Below are positions 44,755 to 51,510 of a stretch of 53,480 nucleotides of DNA, piece after piece. The stretch spans positions 1 to 53,480 of the IMG/VR virus record IMGVR_UViG_3300047557_000938; one strand, written 5' to 3'. Every line of letters starts with the position of its first letter. The first letter of the stretch is position 1. The notes under the pieces were generated by a model. The model had not been told where the DNA came from. It searched no databases and worked only from the letters and a program-made list of their open reading frames with translations. The translations under genes and the position numbers were made by a program. Source of the DNA: a virus.

Positions 44755-44916
44755 ATGGTGAATCCTGAAACATCTAGGCGCCTTGCGATGGCATTCAACA
44801 GACGCCTACTGACCCCCGATGAGCGTAATCGGATCGTGATTGAGGCTGAGAAGGCTGGCTCGTGGGAGAATCTACCCGATTGGGTGAAAGACTTAGTGCT
44901 GGCTACGGAACGGTGA
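44755..44916 (+). CDS. Small head-operon protein, 53 aa
   Basis: MVNPETSRRLAMAFNRRLLT, then PDERNRIVIEAEKAGSWENL and PDWVKDLVLATER. It follows the MuF fusion by three bases with GAGGG upstream. The helical, charged sequence could make it an immunity or chaperone partner of the toxin domain, as such small genes often follow polymorphic toxins, or a structural accessory. This is inference from position. Confidence 0.6.
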   Translation: MVNPETSRRLAMAFNRRLLTPDERNRIVIEAEKAGSWENLPDWVKDLVLATER

Positions 44917-44920
44917 AACA

Positions 44921-46609
44921 ATGGATCTCTTAGACAAGATCAACTCGCTCACGGACGATCAACTGCAAATGATCGCCGAGCGGGATGATGCGTCTGGGGT
45001 CCTGGCTGCCTATCGGTTGTCTGAGATTCGGGGGCTGCCGTATCCCGACCGTTCCACCGTAGTGCTAGGGGAGGGGTATGCAATCGTGGCTCAAGGGGGA
45101 ATGATTAGCCGCATCCCTATTGACGGTGGCGTTAGCAAGATTATCCGCGAAGAGGGCGGCAACTATTGCGTGTACTCAGAGGATGGATCGCGTTCATTTG
45201 GCTGCTATCCAACTCTGGTCGAAGCCGAGAATCGACTTCAACAGATTCACTACTTCGAGATTGAAGACTCCACGGACAAGGCTGAGACGTATTCGCCGCC
45301 GGAAGATGTGCAGGAGGCAGCGCAGCGAGCCGTTGATTGGATCGCGGAAGGCCATGCGGGTTCAGGCTTCACGGATGTGGGTCGCCGTAGAGCGTCGCAA
45401 CTTGCCAACGGTGATGCCGTGTCGGAGGAAACTATTCGCCGCATGAGTTCATACTTCGCTCGTCATGAGGTCGATCAGCAGGCCGAGGGTTGGAATCTAG
45501 GCGAAGAAGGCTTCCCGACCCCTGGACGTGTCGCATGGGACGCGTGGGGTGGCGATCCCGGGAAGCGTTGGGCCGACTCGATCGTGGAGCGACTGGAGCC
45601 TAAGCAGGCGTGTCCTGTCGCCACACAGAACGTGACCGTGAATCTTATGAGGCGGCAGACCGCTATCGACGTGGCGGATTACGGGCCCTTGAACCCTGCC
45701 GAGCCGAACGACGAGTATTGGGAGCACATCGCGGAGTATTTCGAGACCTCTGCTGACGAGGCTCGCAAGAGCACATGCGGGAACTGCGCCGCCTTCGACA
45801 TGACTTCTCACATGCAGGAGTGCATCGCGGGCGGGATCGAAGGGGAAGGCGGAGACTCCGAGGACCCTTGGGATGTTATCGAGGCCGGTGATCTCGGCTA
45901 CTGCCGTGTGTTCAAGTTCAAGTGCGCGGCGGCTCGTACTTGCTCCGCGTGGATCGCTGGCGGCCCCATCACCGACGAGGACATTCAAGAGACGAGGGAA
46001 CTGAGCAAGGCCACGTTTCTTCGTAAGCAAGCCGAGCAACGTTTCACGCTAGGCCCGTTGTATGTGCCGGACTTCATGGATGCTCACGGGGAGTGGACGG
46101 ACTCTCACGAGTTGCAGACGGCTGTGTGGGGCTGGGTGCGTGGAGGCGACCGCCGTATCTTCCTTCAACACGACACGGATGTGGTGGCTGGCGAGTGGGT
46201 TGAGGTCATGACGATGCCTCAGCCGTGGACGGTGAACATGCTTGGTCCTAACGGCGAACCCATTGGTGAAGTCACGTATCCCCCGAACACCGTGTTCCTT
46301 GGAGTGATCTGGAATGAAGAAGCCTGGGAGTTGGTGAAGCGAGGTGAACTTCGCGGCTACTCCATCGGAGGCTTCTCGGACAGAGTGTTCGCTGAACTGC
46401 CAGAGGACGGGATACGCGACGGGGTAGACATGCCACGGAGCGAGCCTGTCGATCTAGCGAAGTCAATCGCGGAGGCTGTTGCGGCTGCCATGAAGACCGC
46501 GCAACCCGTCGTGAACGTTGTTCTGCCAGAATCTAAGGCTACAAAGGTGCGACGGATCGAACGAGACGAGCATGGCAACATCGCTCGCATCATCGAGGAG
46601 GACGAGTAA
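44921..46609 (+). CDS. XkdF-like prohead protease, multidomain (562 aa)
   Basis: Residues about 123-225 contain YSPPEDVQEAAQRAVDWIAE, RMSSYFARHEVDQQAEGWNL and GRVAWDAWGGDPGKRWADSI, a domain often linked to phage proteases. A Cys-rich segment (STCGNCAAFDMTSHMQEC, FKCAAARTCSAW) follows. Residues about 385-490 (ELQTAVWGWVRGGDRRIFLQ, VNMLGPNGEPIGEVTYPPNT, VFLGVIWNEEAWELVKRGEL, GYSIGGFSDRV) match XkdF-type phage serine proteases, which process the scaffold and capsid. TAATG overlap with the next gene. Confidence 0.8.
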   Translation: MDLLDKINSLTDDQLQMIAERDDASGVLAAYRLSEIRGLPYPDRSTVVLGEGYAIVAQGGMISRIPIDGGVSKIIREEGGNYCVYSEDGSRSFGCYPTLVEAENRLQQIHYFEIEDSTDKAETYSPPEDVQEAAQRAVDWIAEGHAGSGFTDVGRRRASQLANGDAVSEETIRRMSSYFARHEVDQQAEGWNLGEEGFPTPGRVAWDAWGGDPGKRWADSIVERLEPKQACPVATQNVTVNLMRRQTAIDVADYGPLNPAEPNDEYWEHIAEYFETSADEARKSTCGNCAAFDMTSHMQECIAGGIEGEGGDSEDPWDVIEAGDLGYCRVFKFKCAAARTCSAWIAGGPITDEDIQETRELSKATFLRKQAEQRFTLGPLYVPDFMDAHGEWTDSHELQTAVWGWVRGGDRRIFLQHDTDVVAGEWVEVMTMPQPWTVNMLGPNGEPIGEVTYPPNTVFLGVIWNEEAWELVKRGELRGYSIGGFSDRVFAELPEDGIRDGVDMPRSEPVDLAKSIAEAVAAAMKTAQPVVNVVLPESKATKVRRIERDEHGNIARIIEEDE

Positions 46610-46965
46610 TGGCGGGTTTAGTAGACGCAGGCGAACACCTGATGCTGAATGGATTAGCGGGCGGTGTCACGTTCGTTTCTCTTCACACGGCTGATCCAAG
46701 CACGGGTGGCTCGAGCGAGGTGAGTGCTTCGCCATACACGCGCGAGGCTGTGTCATGGGCCGCCGCTGCTTCTGGCTCTGTGAAGTCAAACGCTCAGATC
46801 GTCTTCGATGTTCCAGGCTCAACGACGATCACTCATTTGGGTTACTGGTCCGCCAGCACGGCTGGCACCTTCTATGGTTCGCGGGCTTTGGACACTCCGC
46901 AGACTTACGCCACGGTTGGCACCTACACAATCGCTAGTGGGAACATAACCGAAACTGTGTCGTGA
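46609..46965 (+). CDS. Structural beta-sandwich protein, 118 aa
   Basis: MAGLVDAGEHLMLNGLAGGV, TFVSLHTADPSTGGSSEVSA, SPYTREAVSWAAAASGSVKS, ITHLGYWSASTAGTFYGSRA. Proteins with the S-L-H-T-A-D-P pattern are common structural components in actinophages, placed near fibres. It may anchor the repeat protein that follows, with which it overlaps (GTGA-type). Confidence 0.65.
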   Translation: MAGLVDAGEHLMLNGLAGGVTFVSLHTADPSTGGSSEVSASPYTREAVSWAAAASGSVKSNAQIVFDVPGSTTITHLGYWSASTAGTFYGSRALDTPQTYATVGTYTIASGNITETVS

Positions 46966-48266
46966 CGTATTGGGTTGCCCTAGACCCAAGCCTTGAATGG
47001 GGCGAGGGATCTGGCTCATGGGCGTCGCCTTCTCTCACCCCTCGATACAACAAACCTTCTTTCGTTGAGGTCAAGGCTTCCACCACATTCGATTCCACGT
47101 CAGCCTCATGGGTTGTCTCCTGGCCGATACCGTATGGCGTATCGCCGATCTACTCTCAACTGTCGAGCGAGTATTCAACCTACGGTGATCTGAAAGCGGC
47201 AAGCGTCACAAACTACGCGCTCCGTGAAAGCCAGCCGCCCTACTACATCGGGCGCACCTACATAACACTCGCGGGCTTGTACGCCACTTACGGCGACATG
47301 CAAGCACCACTCGTCTACACCGATCTCACTCGCAGCCTGCAAGCCGACGGCATCGTAAACGGCAACGTCACCTCGAGCGGGTCCGTCATCGGCATAAGCC
47401 TTATTCAACTCTCGGGCTCCGTCTCCGGCTCCACTTTGTCCACAGGTTTCATCACGGGACAAGTCGGCTTCAATGGCAGCACCACAGGCAGCGGGGTCTC
47501 GTCGGGCTCACTTGTGGGCACGCCCGGCTATCAAGGCTCAACAAGCGACAGCAGCGTCAGTTCAGGCAGCGTTCTAGGCGAAGTCGGATTCACCGGGTTC
47601 ATCGTTGGAGCAGTCACGTCCACGGGGTCGGTTACTGGTGGTGAAGGCAACACAGGGTTCGTCTCCGGCTCCGTAACCAGCACGGGTGTGGTCATAGGTT
47701 CGCCGCAACTGTCTGGCTCCGTGATAGGTGATTCCACATCACAAGGCTTCACTCAGGGTCAAGCGAACAGGGAAGGCTTCATCTCCGGCTCCGTGTCGAG
47801 CGCGGGAACAGTCGTCGGCGGGGAGGGCAACACAGGCAGCGTCAGCGGCTCCACAACAAACACAGGAGCCGTAACGGGGACGGCGGGCTATCTGGGGAGT
47901 GTTCAAGCCGTTGAGGTCTCCACAGGCCTCATACAAGGAAAGATCAACGTCCTTGGAACCGTAACGGGAACCACTAAGAGCAGCGGCACGGTGATTGGAA
48001 CGGGCGGCGAACCTCCCGCACCGCCGAGCCCCACACCATCAGGTCAAGGCTACGCCTGGTCGTTCAGCGGCGACAGCGTGCCGATCACAGACTTCTTCGG
48101 CTCCATATCAGGGCAAATAACGTCCTCGGGAACCATAATCGGCACGATCGGTGTGATTGGCGGTGCGATTGGAACCACTATCTTGACAGGTGAGATGAAG
48201 GGCGGAACAAAGAGGCTCCGCGAGGACGACGATCTTGAAGTCCTCTCCGCGCTCGGGTTGCTCTAA
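46962..48266 (+). CDS. Head or tail fibre with 20-residue tandem repeats (434 aa)
   Basis: Residues 63-78 and 99-114 are two Y-x2-L-x4-Y-x-TYG-(D/L) modules that also occur in the split tail protein. Residues 151-350 comprise ten exact-length 20-residue units with Gly at positions 2, 6, 12 and 16 (example SGSVSGSTLSTGFITG), a 60-bp DNA period from 47412. A Pro-rich linker (PPAPPSPTPS) leads to GQGYAWSFSGDS and a last repeat near 380. The pattern predicts a trimeric beta-helix shaft. It lies among head genes, so a head fibre is possible. Confidence 0.75.
   Translation: MTYWVALDPSLEWGEGSGSWASPSLTPRYNKPSFVEVKASTTFDSTSASWVVSWPIPYGVSPIYSQLSSEYSTYGDLKAASVTNYALRESQPPYYIGRTYITLAGLYATYGDMQAPLVYTDLTRSLQADGIVNGNVTSSGSVIGISLIQLSGSVSGSTLSTGFITGQVGFNGSTTGSGVSSGSLVGTPGYQGSTSDSSVSSGSVLGEVGFTGFIVGAVTSTGSVTGGEGNTGFVSGSVTSTGVVIGSPQLSGSVIGDSTSQGFTQGQANREGFISGSVSSAGTVVGGEGNTGSVSGSTTNTGAVTGTAGYLGSVQAVEVSTGLIQGKINVLGTVTGTTKSSGTVIGTGGEPPAPPSPTPSGQGYAWSFSGDSVPITDFFGSISGQITSSGTIIGTIGVIGGAIGTTILTGEMKGGTKRLREDDDLEVLSALGLL
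47412..48011 (+). repeat. 60-bp-period coding repeats (ten 20-residue units)
   Basis: Each unit encodes x-G-x3-G-x5-G-x3-G-x4. Codon choice varies between units, so the duplication is old or kept diverse; protein spacing is kept exactly. Confidence 0.8.
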
Positions 48267-48269
48267 ACT
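48264..48269 (+). promoter_or_regulatory. TAAACT -10 box, leaderless start at 48276
   Basis: TAAACT starts with the stop codon of the repeat-fibre gene and lies six bases before ATG 48276, the same arrangement and hexamer as at 4121. Confidence 0.5.
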
Positions 48270-48275
48270 TGGCGC

Positions 48276-48476
48276 ATGACAAAGATTGTGCGAGCCGGGA
48301 CCGCATTGAAGGCGTTGATCGACGGACGTATCAGACACGTCATTGTTCAAACTGTCACGGATCAAAACAACATCAGCGTGAGACTTGGAACGAACGAGTC
48401 AGATAATCCAACCATTGTGAACGCGGATCGCACGGCCTCAACTAAGACTAGAGGCACGCTTTTCGTGGAGGAGTAG
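48276..48476 (+). CDS. Hypothetical protein, 66 aa
   Basis: MTKIVRAGTALKALIDGRIR, HVIVQTVTDQNNISVRLGTN. A short beta-rich protein, basic at the start. Expected from a leaderless mRNA. In other phages a protein of this size after fibre genes may be a cement or fibre-tip subunit; nothing proves it here. Confidence 0.6.
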   Translation: MTKIVRAGTALKALIDGRIRHVIVQTVTDQNNISVRLGTNESDNPTIVNADRTASTKTRGTLFVEE

Positions 48477-48590
48477 GCCCCAACCGAAAACGGGCAAATC
48501 GGGCAGGATCGCCCCCTAGAAATCGGGCTAAATCGGGCATTCCTTGAATGTTGTTGCCTAAGGGCTCCCCAGGCGTGATGCTTGTTTCAA
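48477..48590. promoter_or_regulatory. AAAWCGGGC repeat array upstream of leader
   Basis: AAAACGGGC and AAATCGGGC are in tandem at 48487-48504; AAATCGGGC recurs at 48520 and 48530. TTGTTGCCTAAGGGCT and GCGTGATGCTTGTTTC follow. These conserved blocks match those before 7243 and 25651, but no TANNNT box is present, so the promoter type is unknown. Confidence 0.55.
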
Positions 48591-48622
48591 CGGGTCGAGG
48601 GGCCCGAGAAACGAGGGGCAAG
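48591..48622 (+). promoter_or_regulatory. Leader hairpin with GAGG loop plus Shine-Dalgarno
   Basis: CGGGTC (48591-48596) pairs with GGCCCG (48601-48606, one T-G pair) around GAGG. Exactly 16 bases including GAGGGG lead to ATG 48623. Confidence 0.62.
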
Positions 48623-48772
48623 ATGAAGTACTACGGCAGCAAGGCTGAGGCCTTTCAAGCAGGCCGTGAGAGCGGCGAGACCTTCAAGGTCTACCGCGAG
48701 GTCCGGAACATTCCGGCAAGTGGACACAACAAGCCGTACACCTTGGTTCGCTACTTCGTGAAGGCGGCCTGA
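48623..48772 (+). CDS. Accessory protein, 49 aa
   Basis: First gene after the leader. MKYYGSKAEAFQAGRESGET, FKVYREVRNIPASGHNKPYT, LVRYFVKAA. It is basic and strand-rich at the end. No family is recognised. ATG of the next gene follows one base after its stop. Confidence 0.55.
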   Translation: MKYYGSKAEAFQAGRESGETFKVYREVRNIPASGHNKPYTLVRYFVKAA

Positions 48773-48773
48773 C

Positions 48774-48911
48774 ATGAGCCACCTGATCGAAGCCGACTTC
48801 ACATCCGAGTTAGGTCACCAGATTGTGGTCATCACTTGTGTTGAGCGAGGCGTGAGTGGAATCGCTGACGACCGTGGCCGGTGCATCTACTGCAATCTTG
48901 AGGTGGGATGA
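48774..48911 (+). CDS. Small zinc-motif protein, 45 aa
   Basis: MSHLIEADFTSELGHQIVVI then TCVERGVSGIADDRGRCIYC. CIYC near the end with a single Cys22 may bind metal. Position between two accessory genes with one-base gaps supports it being translated. Confidence 0.5.
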   Translation: MSHLIEADFTSELGHQIVVITCVERGVSGIADDRGRCIYCNLEVG

Positions 48912-48912
48912 C

Positions 48913-49212
48913 ATGAGCGACTTCAAGTGGGCGCAGCGCATCAGCAGCGAGGAAGAGGTCGTTGATCGATTCCTCTACGAGGGCACGGTCAAGCCCGAGC
49001 CAGCCAGCGACGGCGATCTTGAGACTGCTATCGAGTGGCTTGCCCTGTACGGGGCTGGCACCGAAGAGGAGGCTCAGGCTTACGCGAACGTGATCGGGTT
49101 TCTTGAAGGGCAGTTGCAAGCAAGGGCGAAGCGTCGCCGCACTAACGATCTGAAGAGGGCTTACGCCCAATACAACGGGGTCTCATTCAAACAAGTACGA
49201 ATCAAGAAATGA
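48913..49212 (+). CDS. Hypothetical protein, 99 aa
   Basis: MSDFKWAQRISSEEEVVDRF, LETAIEWLALYGAGTEEEAQ and AYANVIGFLEGQLQARAKRR: mostly helical, with a basic C-terminus. No motif recognised. An in-frame upstream ATG at 48856 lies within the previous gene and is less likely. Confidence 0.6.
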   Translation: MSDFKWAQRISSEEEVVDRFLYEGTVKPEPASDGDLETAIEWLALYGAGTEEEAQAYANVIGFLEGQLQARAKRRRTNDLKRAYAQYNGVSFKQVRIKK

Positions 49213-49220
49213 GGGGAATA

Positions 49221-49469
49221 ATGTCAAAGGGTCTGGAAAAAGAAGCAGTTTTGTACGACGTAGTGGTTGCGCAAATAAACAAGCAGGCATTACGGGATCT
49301 CATGCTTCAACTTGCCCACTGCATCACCGAAGAAGAAACCAACTTCATTGTTCGGGTTATCCGCAGCGAAGACGGCACAGCAAGGGCAAATCTAACGTTT
49401 GATGGTGGCATGGGCGTGACTATCCCTGTCACAGATCAGAGAGTCGTGATCGCATGGGAAGAGGTCTGA
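49221..49469 (+). CDS. Hypothetical protein, 82 aa
   Basis: ATG 49221 has AGGGG seven bases before it and is preferred to ATG 49209. MSKGLEKEAVLYDVVVAQIN, LRDLMLQLAHCITEEETNFI, VRVIRSEDGTARANLTFDGG. Its DNA is AT-richer than that of its neighbours, hinting at recent arrival. Function unknown. Confidence 0.6.
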   Translation: MSKGLEKEAVLYDVVVAQINKQALRDLMLQLAHCITEEETNFIVRVIRSEDGTARANLTFDGGMGVTIPVTDQRVVIAWEEV

Positions 49470-49471
49470 CT

Positions 49472-49630
49472 ATGGACATGACCAAGGAAGAGATGTTGAA
49501 GCGATACGAGGTGCTGGGTTTCGCGCTCGGCTACTGCATCGTGCGCGACAAGGCATCAGGGCAAGAGGGAACACTTGAGTTCTACCAGCAAGGCGACACC
49601 CGCTACTACCACCACTTTCAATCGGCCTGA
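49472..49630 (+). CDS. Hypothetical protein, 52 aa
   Basis: MDMTKEEMLKRYEVLGFALG, YCIVRDKASGQEGTLEFYQQ, GDTRYYHHFQSA. A helix followed by two strands. No family recognised. Placed two bases after the preceding stop. Confidence 0.55.
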   Translation: MDMTKEEMLKRYEVLGFALGYCIVRDKASGQEGTLEFYQQGDTRYYHHFQSA

Positions 49631-49641
49631 GGAGGAACATC

Positions 49642-49761
49642 ATGCGTATCGGAACATGGACATTGACCAAGCGTGGCGAGACAGTTCTCGCCTACGCAGC
49701 GACCTTCGTGATGCTGCTTGTACTAGGCTTCGTGGGGTGGCTTGAAAATCTCGGCATGTGA
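49642..49761 (+). CDS. Small single-span membrane protein, 39 aa
   Basis: GGAGGA precedes the ATG. MRIGTWTLTKRGETVLAYAA, then TFVMLLVLGFVGWLENLGM. The LT-(K/R)RGE-x-V start and terminal membrane helix with GWLEN are typical of a small membrane protein family widespread in actinophage accessory regions. Function unknown. Confidence 0.6.
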   Translation: MRIGTWTLTKRGETVLAYAATFVMLLVLGFVGWLENLGM

Positions 49762-49792
49762 AACTCGCAAGCCGAAGCCCTAAGGAGGGGAC

Positions 49793-50110
49793 ATGAAGAA
49801 GATCACGGCACTAGCGGCAGGAGTGGGGATCGCGCTCGCGCTCCTATTCGCTCCACCAGCGCAAGCAGGGGTACGGGAGGACAAACTCTTCTACTCCCTG
49901 GTCACGGGTGATGCTCCCACCTTGAAAGGTGTGAGTCGCCAGCAACTCGTGAAGACGGCGAAGGAGACATGCAAGTTTCTTCGCGCTGGCTTCACCATCA
50001 TGGACGCCTACGACATGATGGACGAGTCAGGGTTTACCAACAAAGAGATCACCGTGTTTCTTGCTGGGGCTGTTGTCTTCTACTGCCCTGACCAGGAAGA
50101 TAACTACTGA
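49793..50110 (+). CDS. Secreted DUF732-like protein (105 aa)
   Basis: AAGGAGGGG precedes the ATG. Signal peptide MKKITALAAGVGIALALLFA with cleavage near AQA, then FYSLVTGDAPTLKG, ETCKFLRAGFTIMDAYDMM and VFLAGAVVFYCPDQ. The conserved two Cys, the aromatic start and the A-x3-YCP end match DUF732, a family of small secreted actinobacterial proteins. It was probably taken from a host. It would act outside the membrane, possibly in envelope alteration or exclusion. Confidence 0.75.
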   Translation: MKKITALAAGVGIALALLFAPPAQAGVREDKLFYSLVTGDAPTLKGVSRQQLVKTAKETCKFLRAGFTIMDAYDMMDESGFTNKEITVFLAGAVVFYCPDQEDNY

Positions 50111-50149
50111 TCCAAACTCCTGGCTCGACCCCCTCGTAGAGTCAGGTCC

Positions 50150-50187
50150 GACCCCCGTCGCTCCCCCCGTGCGGCGGGGGTCTTTCT
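50150..50187 (+). terminator. Intrinsic terminator before capsid operon
   Basis: GACCCCCG (50150-50157) pairs with CGGGGGTC (50175-50182), extended by inner pairs, and is followed by TTTCT. It separates the accessory block from the scaffold-capsid genes. Confidence 0.75.
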
Positions 50188-50216
50188 ATGCCCACGAGCC
50201 CTCTGACACACTCATG

Positions 50217-50222
50217 TATGAT
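50217..50222 (+). promoter_or_regulatory. TATGAT -10 box of the capsid operon
   Basis: TATGAT fits the TANNNT consensus well, lies 30 bases after the terminator, and is followed by GGAGG and GTG 50246, so this mRNA has a short leader. Confidence 0.5.
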
Positions 50223-50245
50223 TGGGGGAAACGTTGGAGGTGCAT

Positions 50246-51094
50246 GTGCCGCGTAAAGCCCCAAAGATGACCAATCTGATCATCGACGAGACAAGCGGCG
50301 TCGATCATCCGGCTCACTTGCATGAGGGCTGGCTCGTGGTCAAGGCATCCAACGCGGCGACCGTGGCAGACGTTCTCAAGACTCTGCCTGAACCGATGGA
50401 GGCAAGCATGAGTGAAGCCACGGAACCCGTGGACGAGCAGGTGAAGGCCATGGACGAGGAAGAGTCCAAGATGGATTCTGAGCCTGAGATGAAGCAGGTG
50501 GAAGAGGAACTCGCGATGGCGCACGCCCGCATCGCGGAACTCGAAGCCCGCATCTCTGAACTTGAAGCAGCAGAGAGCGAAGACGAGATGGAAGACATGG
50601 AGCCCATGGAAGGCATGGACGACATGGAAGAGTCCCTCAAGTCCATCGCGAAGGCTGCACCCGAGCCGCTGCGAAAGGCTCTCGCTGAAATGGCGAAGGC
50701 TAAGGCTGAGGCACAAGAGGCCCTCGTAAAGGAGCGCGAAGAGCGCGCCGATGAGGCCGCAATCGCGAAGGCCCGTGAGACCTTCAAGCATCTTGCTCTT
50801 GACCCCGAGAAGGTCGGCCCGGCTCTTCGTCGCCTCGCGGCGATCGACGCCGATCTGGCTAAGTCCGTGGAGGACGCTCTGACGTCGGCTGACGCGCAGA
50901 ACGAATCCGCTGACATTTTTGTCGAGGTCGGCAAGGGCTTCGCCCTCAAGGGTGACGCCATTAGCAAGATGACTTCCCTCGCCAAGGCAGCGGTGGACGA
51001 GGGCAAGGCGGCAACCATTGAGCAGGCTCTTGCTCAGGTCGCCATGGAGAACCCTGCCCTCTACAACGACTACCTGATCGAGAAAGGAGCCTGA
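50246..51094 (+). CDS. Capsid scaffold-like protein (282 aa)
   Basis: GTG with GGAGG five bases upstream. LIIDETSGVDHPAHLHEGWL at the N-terminus resembles the end of prohead protease/XkdF proteins; the rest is acidic and coiled (ARIAELEARISELEAAESED, MEDMEPMEGMDDMEESLKSI, EALVKEREERADEAAIAKAR) and ends with ATIEQALAQVAMENPALYND. This is the usual composition of scaffolds that are removed by the protease. It directly precedes decoration and capsid genes. Confidence 0.8.
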   Translation: MPRKAPKMTNLIIDETSGVDHPAHLHEGWLVVKASNAATVADVLKTLPEPMEASMSEATEPVDEQVKAMDEEESKMDSEPEMKQVEEELAMAHARIAELEARISELEAAESEDEMEDMEPMEGMDDMEESLKSIAKAAPEPLRKALAEMAKAKAEAQEALVKEREERADEAAIAKARETFKHLALDPEKVGPALRRLAAIDADLAKSVEDALTSADAQNESADIFVEVGKGFALKGDAISKMTSLAKAAVDEGKAATIEQALAQVAMENPALYNDYLIEKGA

Positions 51095-51097
51095 GAC

Positions 51098-51496
51098 ATG
51101 GCTTTCGAGTTCTCAAATGCGGCGGTGAAGACGACCTTCACCGCAGGCGAGGACCTGTCCTCAAAGCAGTACCACTTCGTCGAGATCGACAACGGCAACG
51201 GAACCGTGAAGGCCGTGAACTCGGCTACTGATCGCCCGATTGGTGTGCTGCAGAACGCGCCCACCTCGGGCCAGGCCGCCGAGGTCACCATTGTTGGTGG
51301 CACCAAGGTTGAGTGCGGCGGCTCCGCTTCCGCAGGCCAGGCTCTCTTCGCGTCAGCCTCAGGCACCGCCGTGACTCTGGCATTCGGCACCACCGCGTCG
51401 GCGGCATTCTCCGTCGGCACTTTCATTCAGGCGGCCGCCGCTGGAGACATCGGAACCGCCGTCATCGATTGCGCCAACGCGGCGCGTGGCCTGTAA
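51098..51496 (+). CDS. Capsid decoration protein (DUF2190-like)
   Basis: A 132-residue Gly/Ala-rich beta protein: FVEIDNGNGTVKAVNSATDR, PIGVLQNAPTSGQAAEVTIV, KVECGGSASAGQALFASAS. The pattern R-P-I-G-V-L-x-N-A-P and the G-Q-A-L-F segment match the DUF2190 group of decoration proteins, which trimerise on capsid surfaces. AAAGGAG precedes the ATG. Confidence 0.82.
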   Translation: MAFEFSNAAVKTTFTAGEDLSSKQYHFVEIDNGNGTVKAVNSATDRPIGVLQNAPTSGQAAEVTIVGGTKVECGGSASAGQALFASASGTAVTLAFGTTASAAFSVGTFIQAAAAGDIGTAVIDCANAARGL

Positions 51497-51510
51497 AGGA
51501 GTAGCGCACA

